Below are positions 48,231 through 61,495 of a stretch of DNA of 64,000 nucleotides, in pieces. Numbering within the stretch: the stretch's first letter is position 1; every line of letters begins with the position of its first letter. Where the stretch lies: positions 80,504,104 through 80,568,103 of the forward strand of contig OX578137.1 in the NCBI GenBank assembly GCA_951213105.1, written 5' to 3'. The position numbers and the translations under genes were made by a program. Below the pieces are notes generated by a model. That model was not told the origin of the DNA. It saw nothing but the letters and a program-made list of their open reading frames with translations, and searched no databases. Origin of the DNA: Amaurobius ferox. Taxonomy: Eukaryota; Arthropoda; Arachnida; Araneae; Amaurobiidae.

Positions 48231-49382
48231 TGAATGTTTCACATGGCATTTTAAACAAAATTAACAATTAACAATTCAAATTTAGCATTTTAAACGTAAC
48301 ATTATTGCAGTTCTGATTTTTTATGATGTTTTTCAAATTTTCATTAGAAAATTTGAGTATTTTCTGAACATTTGATTGCATTGAAATGGGTCTCATATGG
48401 CTTAAAAGTGCCATACACAGAGTGAATTCAAATGCTGCACATTTTATTTCGTACCTCTTCTCTTATAGATCAATATTACTTAAAAAGTTTACGGCTAATA
48501 AGTGATTTCCTGCAGCATATTATATATTTTTTCAATTAAGTGAATCTGAAAATAATATTTTTAAAATTTGTATAATTTTCATGAATTTATAAAAAGAAAT
48601 TGTTTTGATATATGTTGTTTGCGCTCATGATTGCAACAAATCTATTGCAGATTAAAAATATTACTGATTATGATGTGAGAGAATCCACTTGAGAAGTTTT
48701 ACTTCAAAATTAAACATTTATATAAAATATGAATAAAATTTGCATAAAATATAAATAAAATTTGCTTAAAATATAAATAAATATTGCATAAATAAAAACA
48801 TTTGTAGAAAATTTTTATGAATTGAATTTAAATGTAAATGCAATTTAATTTAATTTTCATTTTCATTATTTCAAACTTTAAATATGCAAATGTTTTCGTT
48901 TTGAATTATAACATCTTGAATGGACACTTTTGCTTCATATTCAACAATATTTTCGTTTCTGGAAGCAGTAGTTTTGCTGCAATCCTAACACATATATCAA
49001 AATAAAATGTTAAATTCTTGAAATTTATATAATTTTTAAAAATATTTTTATCAAATTCACTGTATTGAAAACATTTTCATATATGCCACAGGTATTCAAT
49101 TATTAGCCATACAAGTTTTAGGTATTATAGATGTATAGGAGAAGAGGTACAAAATAAAATGTGCAGTATGGGAATTCACCCTGTTTATGGCACTTTTAAG
49201 ACTCGTGTTAAAAATAATATTATTCCAGTACCTTTGTACAAACACACACACAGACATCAATTCAACACGTTCTATTCGTATTTAGGGACGCTTAAATTGT
49301 GCTCTACTGTTGAAAATTTGAATTCGAAATTTCGACCTCATCACGATACTTATACTCCTTATACAATTATATGATTAATTTA
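48231..49382. other. AT-rich stretch
   Basis: Low-complexity ATAAATAAAATTTGC repeats occur near 48720-48790. No gene recognised. Confidence 0.35.
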
Positions 49383-50620
49383 ACAAGAAAGATCAATCAT
49401 GCTTAAAGCATTGATGATGAAACACTTTCCAACATCAATGCAATTTTATTTAAACAAGTCTAAAATGCAATACATTCCTCGGTAATATTTTGAAACTTAT
49501 CACAATACTGCATAAATTTATTATATTTGAAAACTTAAGCCTTCATCGAAAAAAATGAACTTCTTTCAAATGACGGCATTGTAATATAAGTTGCCTGGTT
49601 TAAACATCTTTAAAATGTTATACATTCCTCGGTAATAGTTTTAGAATTATCATTATACTACGATAATTTATTATATTTGAAAACTTCATCGAAAACAACT
49701 GAAATTAATGCAAATGACATCATAAAAAAATAACACGCCTGGATCTCTCTATAAAAACAGGATTTCATTCATAACCTTCTCCCATTCATTTCATTCATCA
49801 CAATACTATAATAATTTATTTTATTTAAACATTTTGTTTAAGACCATGGAGCTACAAAAAATTAAACTCTATGCTTGAAACTTCATCGAAAAAAATCGTC
49901 CTTCTCTTTATGAAATCAATTAATATTCATTCATATCAGCCATGCAGACTACATGGACTAAATTATTTTGTGTTAAAAAAATACAGGAATTCTAATACAA
50001 CTCATTCTATATATTTTGCTGTTTACATTTTACATAGGTGAAAAATAGGCTTAGTTGTAGAAATAAACACATTTAGATGAGCATTTAAACTCAAATATAT
50101 TATCATTGCGTTGTTTCAGTATGTAGATGCACAGAATTTAAGCAAAAATAAAGTAGTTTTAGGACGTATTCAACACTCAATATGAATTAAAAAGAACTTA
50201 AAAAAATCACGATTTTGAAACAATATGGATGCCATATATCATTTTGAAGTGGGTCATGTGATCGTTTCATATCATGGTCACGTGATCGTTTCATATAAGA
50301 GGTGTAATTATTATTTTAATTTTTATTTAAAAAACTACTGAATATATTTCGCTGAATTTTTTTTACATATTTTATGGAAAAATTTGAATATTGCCTAAAA
50401 TTTTTGAAGCAATTTGTGAATTTTAAATCCGCTTAAAATTTTTTTGAAAAATTAGGTCCCATAGGGCTCAATGTATTTCATTTTTTCGGCCCGGGTTCAA
50501 TCCAAAACTAATTGGGTGATATTATTCATTTATATTCCCATTGGTCCTACAGACCGTCTGAACAACATACTAAAATTTCATTTTGATTAAGTCATTTTTA
50601 CGGCAGTTATCGTGCTAACG

Positions 50621-50658
<38 letters not shown>

Positions 50659-50702
50659 ATGAACAAAGTCATATACACTTTTCAACTTTGCAGTAAAGTG
50701 TT
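49383..50702 (-). repeat. R1 dispersed repeat copy with internal duplication
   Basis: Opens with ACAAGAAAGATCAATCATGC and closes with a long (GACA)n and GCAGTAAAGTGTT. A segment of about 170 bp near its left end is doubled: two related blocks each carry ATACATTCCTCGGTAAT, at 49470 and 49620. CACGTG lies at 50279. It pairs as an inverted repeat with the copy at 52628. Confidence 0.82.
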
Positions 50703-51474
<772 letters not shown>

Positions 51475-51479
51475 CCCAA

Positions 51480-51890
51480 TTGGTTGAACCGATACCTTGA
51501 AGGTACAATTTCTGATTCACTAGGATTCGTCTAATTGGACGATTAGACCTATCCAGGTGATAAGCAGCTATAAATGCTTCTAATCACTAGAGTCGAGCGT
51601 TCTCCCCTGCTGGAGAACATCCTAGATAGTGCTGAAATTATGCGACTGCATTACATATTCACTAGTCCTGTTCAGTTGGAGGCCAGCCTCTAGTTGATGC
51701 TGGAGTTCAATCGAACATCTGATTCATTAGGTCAGCGTGAAGTCGGATGGAAGATCTGTCCAGATGGCATGCTATGGATGCTGCAGGCTTTTCGGTGTAA
51801 GAATGGATTTCTAAAGAATTTTGTTGGAATGTTTTTGTTTGCAGCAATTGGATCCATTACACTTTCTTTTTCCAACATATTATAATGTGT
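51480..51890. other. Less AT-rich block, possibly an LTR or gene relic
   Basis: Base composition is visibly more balanced than its neighbours, with phrases such as GGAGGCCAGCCTCTAGTTGA. A 63-codon frame at 51694-51885 is unrecognised. Without a second copy in the window I cannot show LTR ends. Confidence 0.3.
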
Positions 51891-52627
51891 CGAAAAAAAT
51901 TATGAATGAAATAAAAAATTTGAATTCATTTTTCAATGGAATAACAAGTTTCTTAGCAATTTTCTTTTATTAAGGCAACTGATTGGTTGTTAATTGGAAA
52001 TTGTCGTGGCATTTATTTTAAAACTATATATTATTTTAACTTTTTGTGGTAATTTAATTCGAATACTCTAAATTATTCTGGTACCCGGTTTTGCCTTTTA
52101 CAGTCAGTTTAATAAAACATCGCGCGTTAAATTTTTCCGATATTTATTTTTTCCTGTCAACAGCTATCATTCAAATTAACTTTCTAGTACCGTGTTGAGA
52201 ATAACGTTTGGTATTCTATAATTAAAATTTAAAACAGAATTATATTTAATTGTTTTTAGCAATCTCTTTGATTGTTCCCAGGTCTTGAACATTATATCTG
52301 CTAATGTTTCAAAAATGGGGTATGAGATCTAGGTCGATAGACTTTGAAAAATATTGACGGTTAAAAGGTGGCTCGAAATTTTACAATTACTTAATTTTGT
52401 GGATTGTTTAATGTTTGCTGAAGTTATCTGTATATTTTTTATGTCTGTTTGTGATTTTAAGCGATTCTGTGTACCTAAATTTGTTTATCCATTTGATGCA
52501 AGTTTATACGTTACATTACTCGTGTTGCAATTGTGGTGATATTTTAATTTAAAGTTTAATTTGTGTATATTTTGTTATTCTATATATTTTTTGCTTACCT
52601 ATGTGTCAGAATAAATGGCCTTTTATT
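51891..52627. other. AT-rich stretch
   Basis: Nothing recognised. Confidence 0.35.
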
Positions 52628-53884
52628 AACACTTTACGAAAAATTTGAAAAGTGTTTATGAATTAGTTCATTCTGTCTGTCTGTCTGTCTGTCTGTTCGT
52701 TAGCCCGATAACTGCCGTAAAAATGAATTAATCAAAGTAAAATTTTAGCATGTAGTTCAGACAATCCGTAGGACCTATGGGAATATAAATGAATAATATC
52801 ACCCAATTAGTTTGGAATATAACCCGGGTTGAAAAAATGAAATACATTGAACCCTATGGGACCTAATTTTTCAAACATTTTTTAAGCTAATTTAAAATTC
52901 ACAAATTGCTTCGAAAATTTTATGTAATATTCAAATTATTCTATAAAATACATAACAAAAGTTTCAGCAAAATATATTCAGTAGTTTTTTAAATAAAAAT
53001 TAAAATAATAATTACACCTCTTATATGAAGCGATCACGTGACCATGATATGAAAAGATCACGTGACCCACTTCAAAATGATATATGGAATCCATCTTGTC
53101 TCAAAATCGTGATTTTTAAAGTTCTTTTTCATTCATATTGAGTGTTGTATCCGTCCTAAAACCACTTTATTTTTGCTTAAATTCTGTGCATCTACATACT
53201 GAAACAGCGCAATTACAATATATTTGAGTTTAAATGCTCATCCAAATTTTATTATTTCTACAACGAAGCCTATTTTTCACTTATGTAAAATGTAAACAAC
53301 AAAATATGTAGAATGAGTTGTATAAGAATTGCTGTATTTCATTAACGCAAAATTATTTAGCTCATGGAGCCTGCATACCTGATATGAATGAAATATTCGT
53401 TGATTTTACAGTGAGAAGGACAATTTTTTTCGATGAAATTTTAAGCATAGAGTTTAATTACTGTGATGAATGAAATGAATGGTAAAATGTTATGAATGAA
53501 ATGCTGCTTTTATAGAGAGAGCCAGGCGTGTTATTTTTTCTATGACGTCATTTGAATGAATTTCAGTGGTTTTCGATGAAGTTTTCAAATATAATAAAGT
53601 ATTGTCGTATTATGATAATTATAAAAAATATTACCTAAGAATGTATCGCATTTTAGAGATGTTTAAACCAGGAAATTTATATTTCAATGCCATCATTTGA
53701 ATGAAGTTCATTTTTTTTCGATGAAGGTTTAAGTTTGCAAATATAATAAATTAATGCAGTATTGTAATAAGTTTTAAAAATTACCAAGGGATGTATTGCA
53801 TTTTAGAGATGTTTAAATAAAATTGCATTGAAGTTGGAAAGTGTTTCATAATCAATGCTTTAAGCATGATTGATCTTTCTTGTT
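52628..53884 (+). repeat. R1 dispersed repeat copy with internal duplication
   Basis: AACACTTTACGAAAAATTTG, (TCTG)n and GATAACTGCCGTAAAAATGA open the copy. Two CACGTG sites lie at 53035 and 53059, and TGACGTCA at 53543-53550. The terminal block is doubled (GCATTTTAGAGATGTTTAAA occurs near 53648 and 53801). It ends GTTGGAAAGTGTTTCATAAT and GCATGATTGATCTTTCTTG. Confidence 0.84.
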
Positions 53885-55246
53885 TAATATGTATTGTGCA
53901 CTTTAAAATAAAATGAAATACAAAAATACATATTTTTTTCATCTTGTTTAATAGCTATAAGCGAATCAAATCCCAGTATGTTTGTATGAATTGTTTTAAA
54001 GATATTTTATTTTAACGACTTGGTTTATAATTTTTATATCTATATGGCTTAATGAAATGTTGAGTATTTTAAAATTTCAAATTTATTGTAATTTCCAGAA
54101 AGAGACCATTTTATGCGTTAGTTGTTGCGAAATAGCTCAAAATAATATACATAAAAAAAGGAAGAACAAATCTGATGGGGACAGTACATACCAGTCTTTA
54201 GAAAATTCAATTAATTTACTTTCTTCACAGTGAAAAAATGATGTATAAGATCCACGGCACACCGTTTTTAACGTTGAACTGTTAATTTGGCGCTTTTACT
54301 GATGACAGCATGCAAAAGTATTCCATACCCAATTAACAATTAGCAATACTGAATCATCCTCAATAAACAATGCAGTCTATATATCAAAATATTTTAATAT
54401 ACTAAATTGATCAATTAAGCATCATTTTCATTAATTTTTGCGAAATGTTTGCAATTTTGGCGATATTTTCGTCAAACTGGGATGAAATATTTCCAAATTG
54501 GCGATATTGCGCTAGATTCTGAAGCAAGTTCGCCAAATGTATTACTTTTCTCCGTGTTAAAAACAAACGGAGAAAAGAAGTTATATACTAGAATATATAC
54601 CTGTCATACGAAAGAATTCAAAATTTGCAAAACATAACCTTCCATTCAGGGTCATTTTCATCAATTTGACAGCATTTTAGAAGTTGCCAAGTTGTAGTTT
54701 TGGTGACCATTATAAAATTTGGTCTGATTTTAATTTTGTAACCAAAATTTTAGTCAGATTTCAATTTTGTAACTAAAACATTAGTCAGATTTGCTACTTT
54801 TGTACTGATAATAATCAGTCTCCTATTTCGGCACCAAATTTGTTCATGAATTTATCATTATTAACCCCATTTGAGGGCATTGCTCAATCAAACACAAGGG
54901 TTACGCAGAGCAAGACAGACGAAAAATTTAATCTCTTATAGGTTTCTACTTAAAAATATTATCAGATTGTATGAAATTTATGACATAATTCTTTTGTTCT
55001 GGACTTTTACTCTCCATGTCATCGATAATAATAAACTCTAAGATGGCTCAAATTCAATCGACAAACTAATATTGCTCAAATATAATATATACAGATTGCA
55101 TACACATTCATTGTGTTTAATATTATAGAAGAAAATGCAAATACAAATATATTTAACAAATATTTGAATTTGGACGAAAGAGTTAATATTAACTATGCCA
55201 GAAGTTATTCTGAATACGCTGTAAAAGCCATGATTTTTTATTTATT
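53885..55246. other. AT-rich stretch
   Basis: At 54430-54545 a GCGATATTTTCG / CCAAATTGGCGATATTG segment resembles the GCCAA block of R2. Nothing else recognised. Confidence 0.35.
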
Positions 55247-56196
55247 ACTTTCCTTATATGCATAATGTATAAGGAAAGTATTGTGACAGGGTCGAAAATA
55301 CGAATTCGAGTTTTCGACGGGAGAGCACGTTGCAAGCATTCCTGATCACGAATCGAACATTGAGGTGAAGACAGTGTGTGCGCTCGCGTGTGTGTGTGTG
55401 TGTGAATGTATGTGTGTATGTGCGTGTGTGTGTGTGTGTCAGCGAGTCTGTGGAGACGGTAACTCACGAAAGAATGGAGCGATTCGAGTGAAATTCGGTA
55501 CAAAAAACACAATTGATGAATACTAGAATCCTATTGTTTTAAAACACAATCGAATGTTCAGAACTCCCCTAAATGTTGGAGTGAAATATTGAAAAAAACA
55601 TCAAAAATTAAAACCTTTCATAAAGTTACGCAAATAGACATTTCTTGTGTAATTTTTCCTTAAAAAGCGATTGACATAAATTTTAGAACGCTAGCATGAA
55701 CCGTTCTCGAGATATTGTACATTTTTCAAATAAATTTATCAAAAATATCCCATAAATTAAAAAAAAACCTTAACTGTTGAGAAACATGCTTACTTTTCAT
55801 ATGTAATATCATGCGATAAATTTGATGACATCATTCTCATGGATCAAACGCGTTCCATTCGCGAAAAAAGATACCTTGAGAAATACTTTTGTTTTTGAAC
55901 GCCAATAGCCATTTATCTGCAGTAAGAATAACTTATTTCTCCGTCCGTAACGCTTTGTGATATTTTGGCGACGAATTTAGCGGAATGTCGCCAACTTTGC
56001 GACATTTTTAAATGTTGCCAAATTTACGAAAATCTCGCCAAATGTATAAAAATGACGCTAAATCTGTGAAAAAGACGACAAATTGGAAGAACGTTCAATA
56101 TCGTGGAAAGAATATAAGTATGTACTATAAGAATAACATTTTTTAACTGTAAAAGTAGTAAATTCATTGCATTATATAAGGAAAGTCATGTGTTGC
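55247..56196 (+). repeat. R2 dispersed repeat, most complete copy
   Basis: The 5' end is a near-perfect palindrome, TACTTTCCTTATATGCATAA then TGTATAAGGAAAGTA. Next come TGTGACAGGGTCGAAAATAC, a (TG)n run, GGAGCGATTCGAGTGAAATT, and GCCAACTTTGCGACATTTTT. The 3' end is CATTATATAAGGAAAGTCAT, an inverted match to the start. Confidence 0.85.
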
Positions 56197-56500
56197 CCAC
56201 AACATATTTTTAAATTTGTATTCCTGCATAGCTAACATGGTATGAACAGATGCATCGACACATGAGAATGCATGCGTGGACACATAATGAGACATGCATG
56301 TTGATGACCACAGGGAACGAACGACGCACAAAGTCTGCAAGCAAAACGTGTGGTTTTTGCTTTTTGTATAAAATTAAAAGTGAAACTTAATTGCTTCATT
56401 GTCAAGCCCCACTCTTCAGCTCAGCCGTTCGGCTCATTTATTGGAACTTGAACTTTTATGTCCCCATTCATAAATAATTTTTTCGATTAATTAAAATTAC
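56197..56500. other. Sequence bordering the gap
   Basis: No feature recognised. Confidence 0.35.
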
Positions 56501-56700
56501 NNNNNNNNNNNNNNNNNNNNNNNNNNNNNNNNNNNNNNNNNNNNNNNNNNNNNNNNNNNNNNNNNNNNNNNNNNNNNNNNNNNNNNNNNNNNNNNNNNNN
56601 NNNNNNNNNNNNNNNNNNNNNNNNNNNNNNNNNNNNNNNNNNNNNNNNNNNNNNNNNNNNNNNNNNNNNNNNNNNNNNNNNNNNNNNNNNNNNNNNNNNN
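56501..56700. other. Assembly gap (200 N)
   Basis: Exactly 200 N bases. The round number suggests a placeholder, so the true length is unknown. Confidence 0.99.
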
Positions 56701-57189
<489 letters not shown>

Positions 57190-57191
<2 letters not shown>

Positions 57192-57764
57192 ATCCAGTTA
57201 TTATTTATATTTTGGATATAATTCCAAATTCATCTGACATAATTTACTATGAGCACAAACACATTTCAAAGCATAATACTGCATTTCCTTTTGGTCTATA
57301 TCAAATTGTTAATAGTCACAATATAGTTAAAATAATTTATTCAATGATTCAATTAAAAGTCCAACACTATACACTTTGTTGCAAACTTATTCGCTCAAAA
57401 CCACATGACCTCAGAGCGGAATACACAAAAACAAACATTCCATTAACTTAGACTTCAAATCTCAACTAAATAATATCAGTACACTTTTTTAACCTAACTA
57501 TGATTGGAAACAAATAGGAAACTGGGTATTTTCCATCAAAAAGCAACATTTAAATAAACTTTATTTTTCACTCGTTGATCTTAATAACAAAAAACACTTC
57601 GGACACCTTGTTTTTGGCCTTTTATTAACAAGAGCAAGACTGCTAGGTTTTCACCACACACTTTCACATCAAAATGGAAATACCAGACAATCTTACTGTG
57701 TTATCAGTTACACAAATCCTATTTTTAATTATTTAAACTTTACACAATACGAAACCCCTGATTA
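57190..57764 (+). pseudogene. Unrecognised coding-like segment in two frames
   Basis: The first part (to 57451) reads [20 protein letters not shown] and ends [14 protein letters not shown] at a stop. In another frame, from about 57496, the sequence reads NYDWKQIGNWVFSIKKQHLN then KLYFSLVDLNNKKHFGHLVF and stays open to a stop at 57764. The residue content is less biased than in chance AT-rich frames. The two parts could be halves of one decayed gene. I do not recognise the family. Confidence 0.3.
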
Positions 57765-58163
57765 ATGTAAATTTTTTAATAATTTGCTTTTTTCAGATTT
57801 ACTCTGCAAATCGAATATTTTGGTGTTCAGAACCACATAAAGAAGAAAATATTATAAAAAATTAAATTATGCACTTCTTCCTTTTAAACTATCTACACTA
57901 GGTCTATATGTCATTCCGAAGCATACTATTTTATCATTTCCCTATTAGAAAGTTTCTCTGTGTAGCACCCCCCCCCCCCTATATGAACATTTTTGAGAAA
58001 TGGCATTCATCTTGTTTTTTTTTATCAAATTATTAGCCCATATACTAAATTTCAAGCTTTTGCCAAATTATAAAGGATCCGTTTTTCATTAGTCCGCCAA
58101 ATCGGATAATTTAGTGGGCGATACCCCCTACAATAGCAAATGTTGGAAAACTGAAATTACACA

Positions 58164-58190
58164 CTTTCCTACTTCCGGGGAGTAGGAAAG
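58164..58190. repeat. Perfect-arm palindrome
   Basis: CTTTCCTACT and AGTAGGAAAG flank a seven-base centre (TCCGGGG). The flanking 30 bp (GGAAAACTGAAATTACACAC and on) is also repeated directly downstream. The arrangement suggests a local template switch. Confidence 0.75.
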
Positions 58191-58223
58191 TGTGGAAAAC
58201 TGAAATTACACACTTTCCTACTT

Positions 58224-58286
58224 CCCGGCCGTCCAAATAGTTGCTCTTAGTCCTCTGGACGAGTCGGACGGTCTGGGTCTTCAACC
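58224..58286 (+). mobile_element. SINE 3' fragment (upstream of pair)
   Basis: CCCGGCCGTCCAAATAGTTG to GACGGTCTGGGTCTTCAAC. CTTTCCTACTT flanks it at 58213-58223 and 58287-58297. Confidence 0.85.
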
Positions 58287-58297
58287 CTTTCCTACTT

Positions 58298-58585
58298 GGG
58301 GCGCGGTAGCCCATTGGTTAGCGCGCTGGAGTTGCATTTGGTAGGCCCGGGTTCGATTCCAGCCACTGCCAAAACTGCTGCCGTGTTATTGCGGAGTACG
58401 ATCACGTTAAACATGTGGGTCCGAAAGTCCTTCCGAGAGGTTGGTAGTAGGGGAAGGAGGGTACGGTCCCTGTGGATGCCTCCCCCACTGGGTTCCGGTC
58501 TAAATTGGGTGGCACTTCCCGACAGTCCAAACAGTTACCTTACACCTTTCTGGTAGGTCGGACGGTCTGGGTTTCAACAACAACA
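58298..58585 (+). mobile_element. tRNA-type SINE, complete reference copy
   Basis: The head GGGGCGCGGTAGCCCATTGG has an A box, and CCCGGGTTCGATTCCAGCC is the B box. The body includes ATCACGTTAAACATGTGGGT and GGTAGTAGGGGAAGGAGGGT. The 3' end is GGTAGGTCGGACGGTCTGGG then TTTCAACAACAAC. An 11-bp target duplication, CTTTCCTACTT, lies at 58287-58297 and 58586-58596. Length is 288 bp. RNA polymerase III would drive it and a partner LINE would move it. Confidence 0.95.
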
Positions 58586-59420
58586 CTTTCCTACTTTCCA
58601 ACTTTTTACAGTACACCAAATTTGAAGTCTCCATCTTATCGCGAGTCATGCTTTTTCTATCATTTCACTTCAATATTTTCAATGTTTTTGTGTGGAGTAC
58701 CCACACCCTTAAATATACATTTTTGAAAAACTCTATTCTTCTTGTGTTTTCTATCAGATGATTCGCCCATATACTAAATATCAAGCCTCTATCACGTTTT
58801 AAAAGATGCGTCTCTCCTTTATTCCGAAAATCGAACATTTTGGTGTGCGGCACCCCTAAAATAAAAAATATTGATAAACTAAAATTGTACACTTTCTTCC
58901 TTCCAAACTATCTACCCGTACACCAAATCTGATATCTCTATCTCATCCGGAAGCATGTTTTTTTATCAGTACATCTTTCGAACGTTTTTCTCTGGAGCAC
59001 TCCCTTAAACGAACATTTTTGAAAAACAATATTCGTCTTGGGTTTTTTCAGCAAATGATTAGACCATATACCAAATTCCAAGCCTCTATCAAATTTTAAA
59101 GGAACCGTTTCTCATTTATTTGGTAAATCGAACATATTGGTTTGTGGCATTCCCTTAAGTATAAAATATCGGAAATCTGAAATTGCACACTTTCTTCCTT
59201 TCAAACGATTTACCCATACACCAAATTTGAAGTCTCTATCTTATCGCAAAGCATGCTTTCCTACCATTTCACTTTTCTAACGTTTTAGTGTGGAGCACCC
59301 CTTCTAGAAAACGTTTTCGAAAAATTCGATTTTTCCAGGGGGTTTTATCGAACGATCGAGCCGTGTACCAAATTGCAATTCTCTTTTTATTCGGGAAGGG
59401 CCTAATAAAAGCGTGACAGA

Positions 59421-59989
59421 CGGACAGTTGGCAATTAGTATGTATAGATATTTTTCGTGTAAAACTATCCAATTTTTATTTTAAGTAACACTAAAATTGA
59501 AGTGCCTTCCGCCGCTCAATTTTGTCAGCAGCTCCTAAATATATTACAAACTACTCCATAAATAATTATAAACCCCTCCGTGGATTTATTTAATTTTTTT
59601 TAAACTAACGATGTCTTAAATTTTTGTAGTCTTGGTAATAGATCAACAGTGATTTGCGGGCCGTTTTACTTTAGACTACTACCGCCACCTTGGCGTTATA
59701 GCGAGTTCCAGAGGTTTCATAATTCCTTGGCGTATAGAATATTCCAGAGATTTCATAACTTTGCCAATTTAAAAGATGTTATACTACTATTTTTAATTTG
59801 GTGTTATGTTTTCATGAGTATTGTGATAAAACTTGATTGAAATTGGGTGAATATTCGATGAAATAGCAATAAATGTCGTATTAAGAGTAACGTCATTGCT
59901 ATATTCATTCATTTTTGTCACGAGAATGATTCGTTCGGCATATTTTAATGTAGAATGTAGAGTAGGGTGGAGTGAGAAATATAGGGAAA
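59421..59989. other. Intergenic stretch with a short repeat
   Basis: TTCCAGAGGTTTCATAA and TTCCAGAGATTTCATAA lie about 37 bp apart near 59706-59760. Otherwise nothing. Confidence 0.4.
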
Positions 59990-61430
59990 AATAATTTTTT
60001 GAAATTCGAAATCGGCCAGCGTAATAAAAGTTGTCCCATGGGACAAAACGAAAGTGTAAAAAAACCTGTGCTCCAAGGGTCAAAATTTCATGCGGCGCAT
60101 GGAGATCAAAATGTACTATTTCAGGCCAAAAAATTCTCTTTTTGTTCGGACGCGAAAAATTTTTTTTCTTCTATTTCGAAATCGGCCAGGGTCAAAAAGT
60201 TAGCCCATGGAATGAAACAAACATGCGTAAAATTTCAAGTCCCTGAAGGCACATATTTATGCGCAGCACAGAGGTTAAAGGTGACTATATCAGATAAAAA
60301 AATACCATTTTAATCTAAAAACGCACATTTATGAAATGTCCTTTATATGTGTTATTAGACTATAAGAAACAATGATAGACCAATAACTTTGCGACATATG
60401 ATCCTTTTTACTTAGATTCCAGAAACTTTGTAATCCTTAGGAGCCTTTTTTTAGGTTTTCGATTTTACAAGCGCTCACGTAGTTTTGCATGTCTACACTA
60501 AAGGGCTTCTCTCAAGAGAGCATATAAACCACTCAATGTAAACCGACACTCTTCGGTTTATATTTCGGGGAGAGAGAGGATACAACCATACTTCAAATAA
60601 AAAAGACATCGAAGTATTATAGACGAATAGTCCAAAAAGAACATTACACCCTAGTACAACAACCAAATTCTGTCTATATTGGACACATTGCTGTTTCATC
60701 TGGTGAAGCCAAAGTTATTTGTGGGGAAACTTACTTTCAAAATCAACCAATTTGATAGATTGATCGTTGTAGGCTGTTATGGGACAAACGTAAATACTAG
60801 CGTGAAGAGGAGCTATACGTCTATTGAATGTGGCAATAGATCGTCCATTGCAATGGTGCATTTGTCTGTTACACGGAAATGAATTACATTTCGACACCTT
60901 CTATAAAAGCTGCATGTAGAAACTAAAGGTCCCAATACATTTTCTGGGCCTATTGGAAAAGTTATCTAAAATTGTGAAAATCTTTCAGTGAAAACATATT
61001 CTCCAATTAGAGGAGAAAATGTTTCTTCCGAAGTAACATATTTGAAGTTGAGCTCTGAGCAAAGTATTTGTATGATATATGTGAAGCAGTTTCCACCGGT
61101 GTCTTCAACGGTGGTCTTTCATCCATGAAACAAGGACCAGTAGTTGCACACTCTATGTGGCTTACAACAGCTTGTAGAATTCTAAGAATATATGTTGGAA
61201 CTGAAATCCATCTGAAAGCCCCATTACACTTGTAACATTTATAATGAAAGTTTATACACCTATGTGGTTTAGTATAAAGAGAAAACCACTCTGCTTGGAT
61301 GGTCCACGGCACATTTGGAATACGATCCATCTTTCCAGATACTTGAGAGATACTCACATTCATTTTGTCCCATGGGAAAACTTTTTTTACCCTGTCCGAT
61401 GTAAAATTAGAAAAAAAAAATTCGCTTCAC
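59990..61430 (+). mobile_element. Putative DNA transposon with subterminal repeats, unknown superfamily
   Basis: Two direct monomers about 169 bp apart start GAAATCGGCCAGCGTAATAA (60009) and GAAATCGGCCAGGGTCAAAA (60178). Each is followed by a CCCATGG phrase. At 61364-61420 the same unit lies inverted: read on the other strand it gives ATCGGACAGGGTAAAAAAAG then TTTTCCCATGGGACAAAATG. Between them is a decayed gene. Inverted repeats flanking a coding core suggest a mobile element. Exact ends and target duplication were not found. Confidence 0.55.
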
Positions 61431-61440
61431 CAAAATGTTG
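60600..61440 (+). pseudogene. Pseudogene of an uncharacterised multi-copy arthropod protein family
   Basis: Translation in shifting frames gives VGCYGTNVNT, then RGAIRLLNVAIDRPLQWCIC LLHGNELHF, FRHLL, GPNTFSGPIGKVI, and a middle part STGVFNGGLSSMKQGPVVHS MWLTTACRILRIYVGTE. The end reads KVYTPMWFSIKRKPLCLDGP RHIWNTIHLSRYL. I recall hypothetical proteins with this order of blocks, recurring in arthropod genomes as many near-copies; their biochemical role is not known to me. Frameshifts and stops make this copy inactive. Its position between inverted repeats suggests that the family is carried by a transposon. Confidence 0.6.
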
Positions 61441-61495
61441 AGTCTCCGTAAGTGACTTGTTTCAGTTTTGTAATTTGATGCTGAATCTATATATG

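Larger units (their letters stand above)
57790..59420 (+). repeat. Tandem repeat, monomer about 300 bp
   Basis: The phrase AACATTTTTGAAAAAC-TATTC recurs near 57986, 58711, 59012 and 59310. The phrase CACCAAATTTGAAGTCTC recurs near 58613, 58920 and 59220. Steps are close to 300 bp once the two inserted SINEs are removed. Other shared pieces are CACACTTTCTTCCTT and TTGGTGTG-GGCA-CCC. About five diverged monomers are present. Non-coding. Confidence 0.85.

Noticed and set aside
52354..52539. Small membrane protein (61 codons)
   Set aside because: Hydrophobic composition arises easily in AT-rich DNA; no start context, neighbour or homologue supports it.
58298..58370. tRNA gene in the SINE head
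   Set aside because: A and B boxes are present, but the acceptor stem is not closed, and the same head occurs with the same 3' body in several SINE copies.
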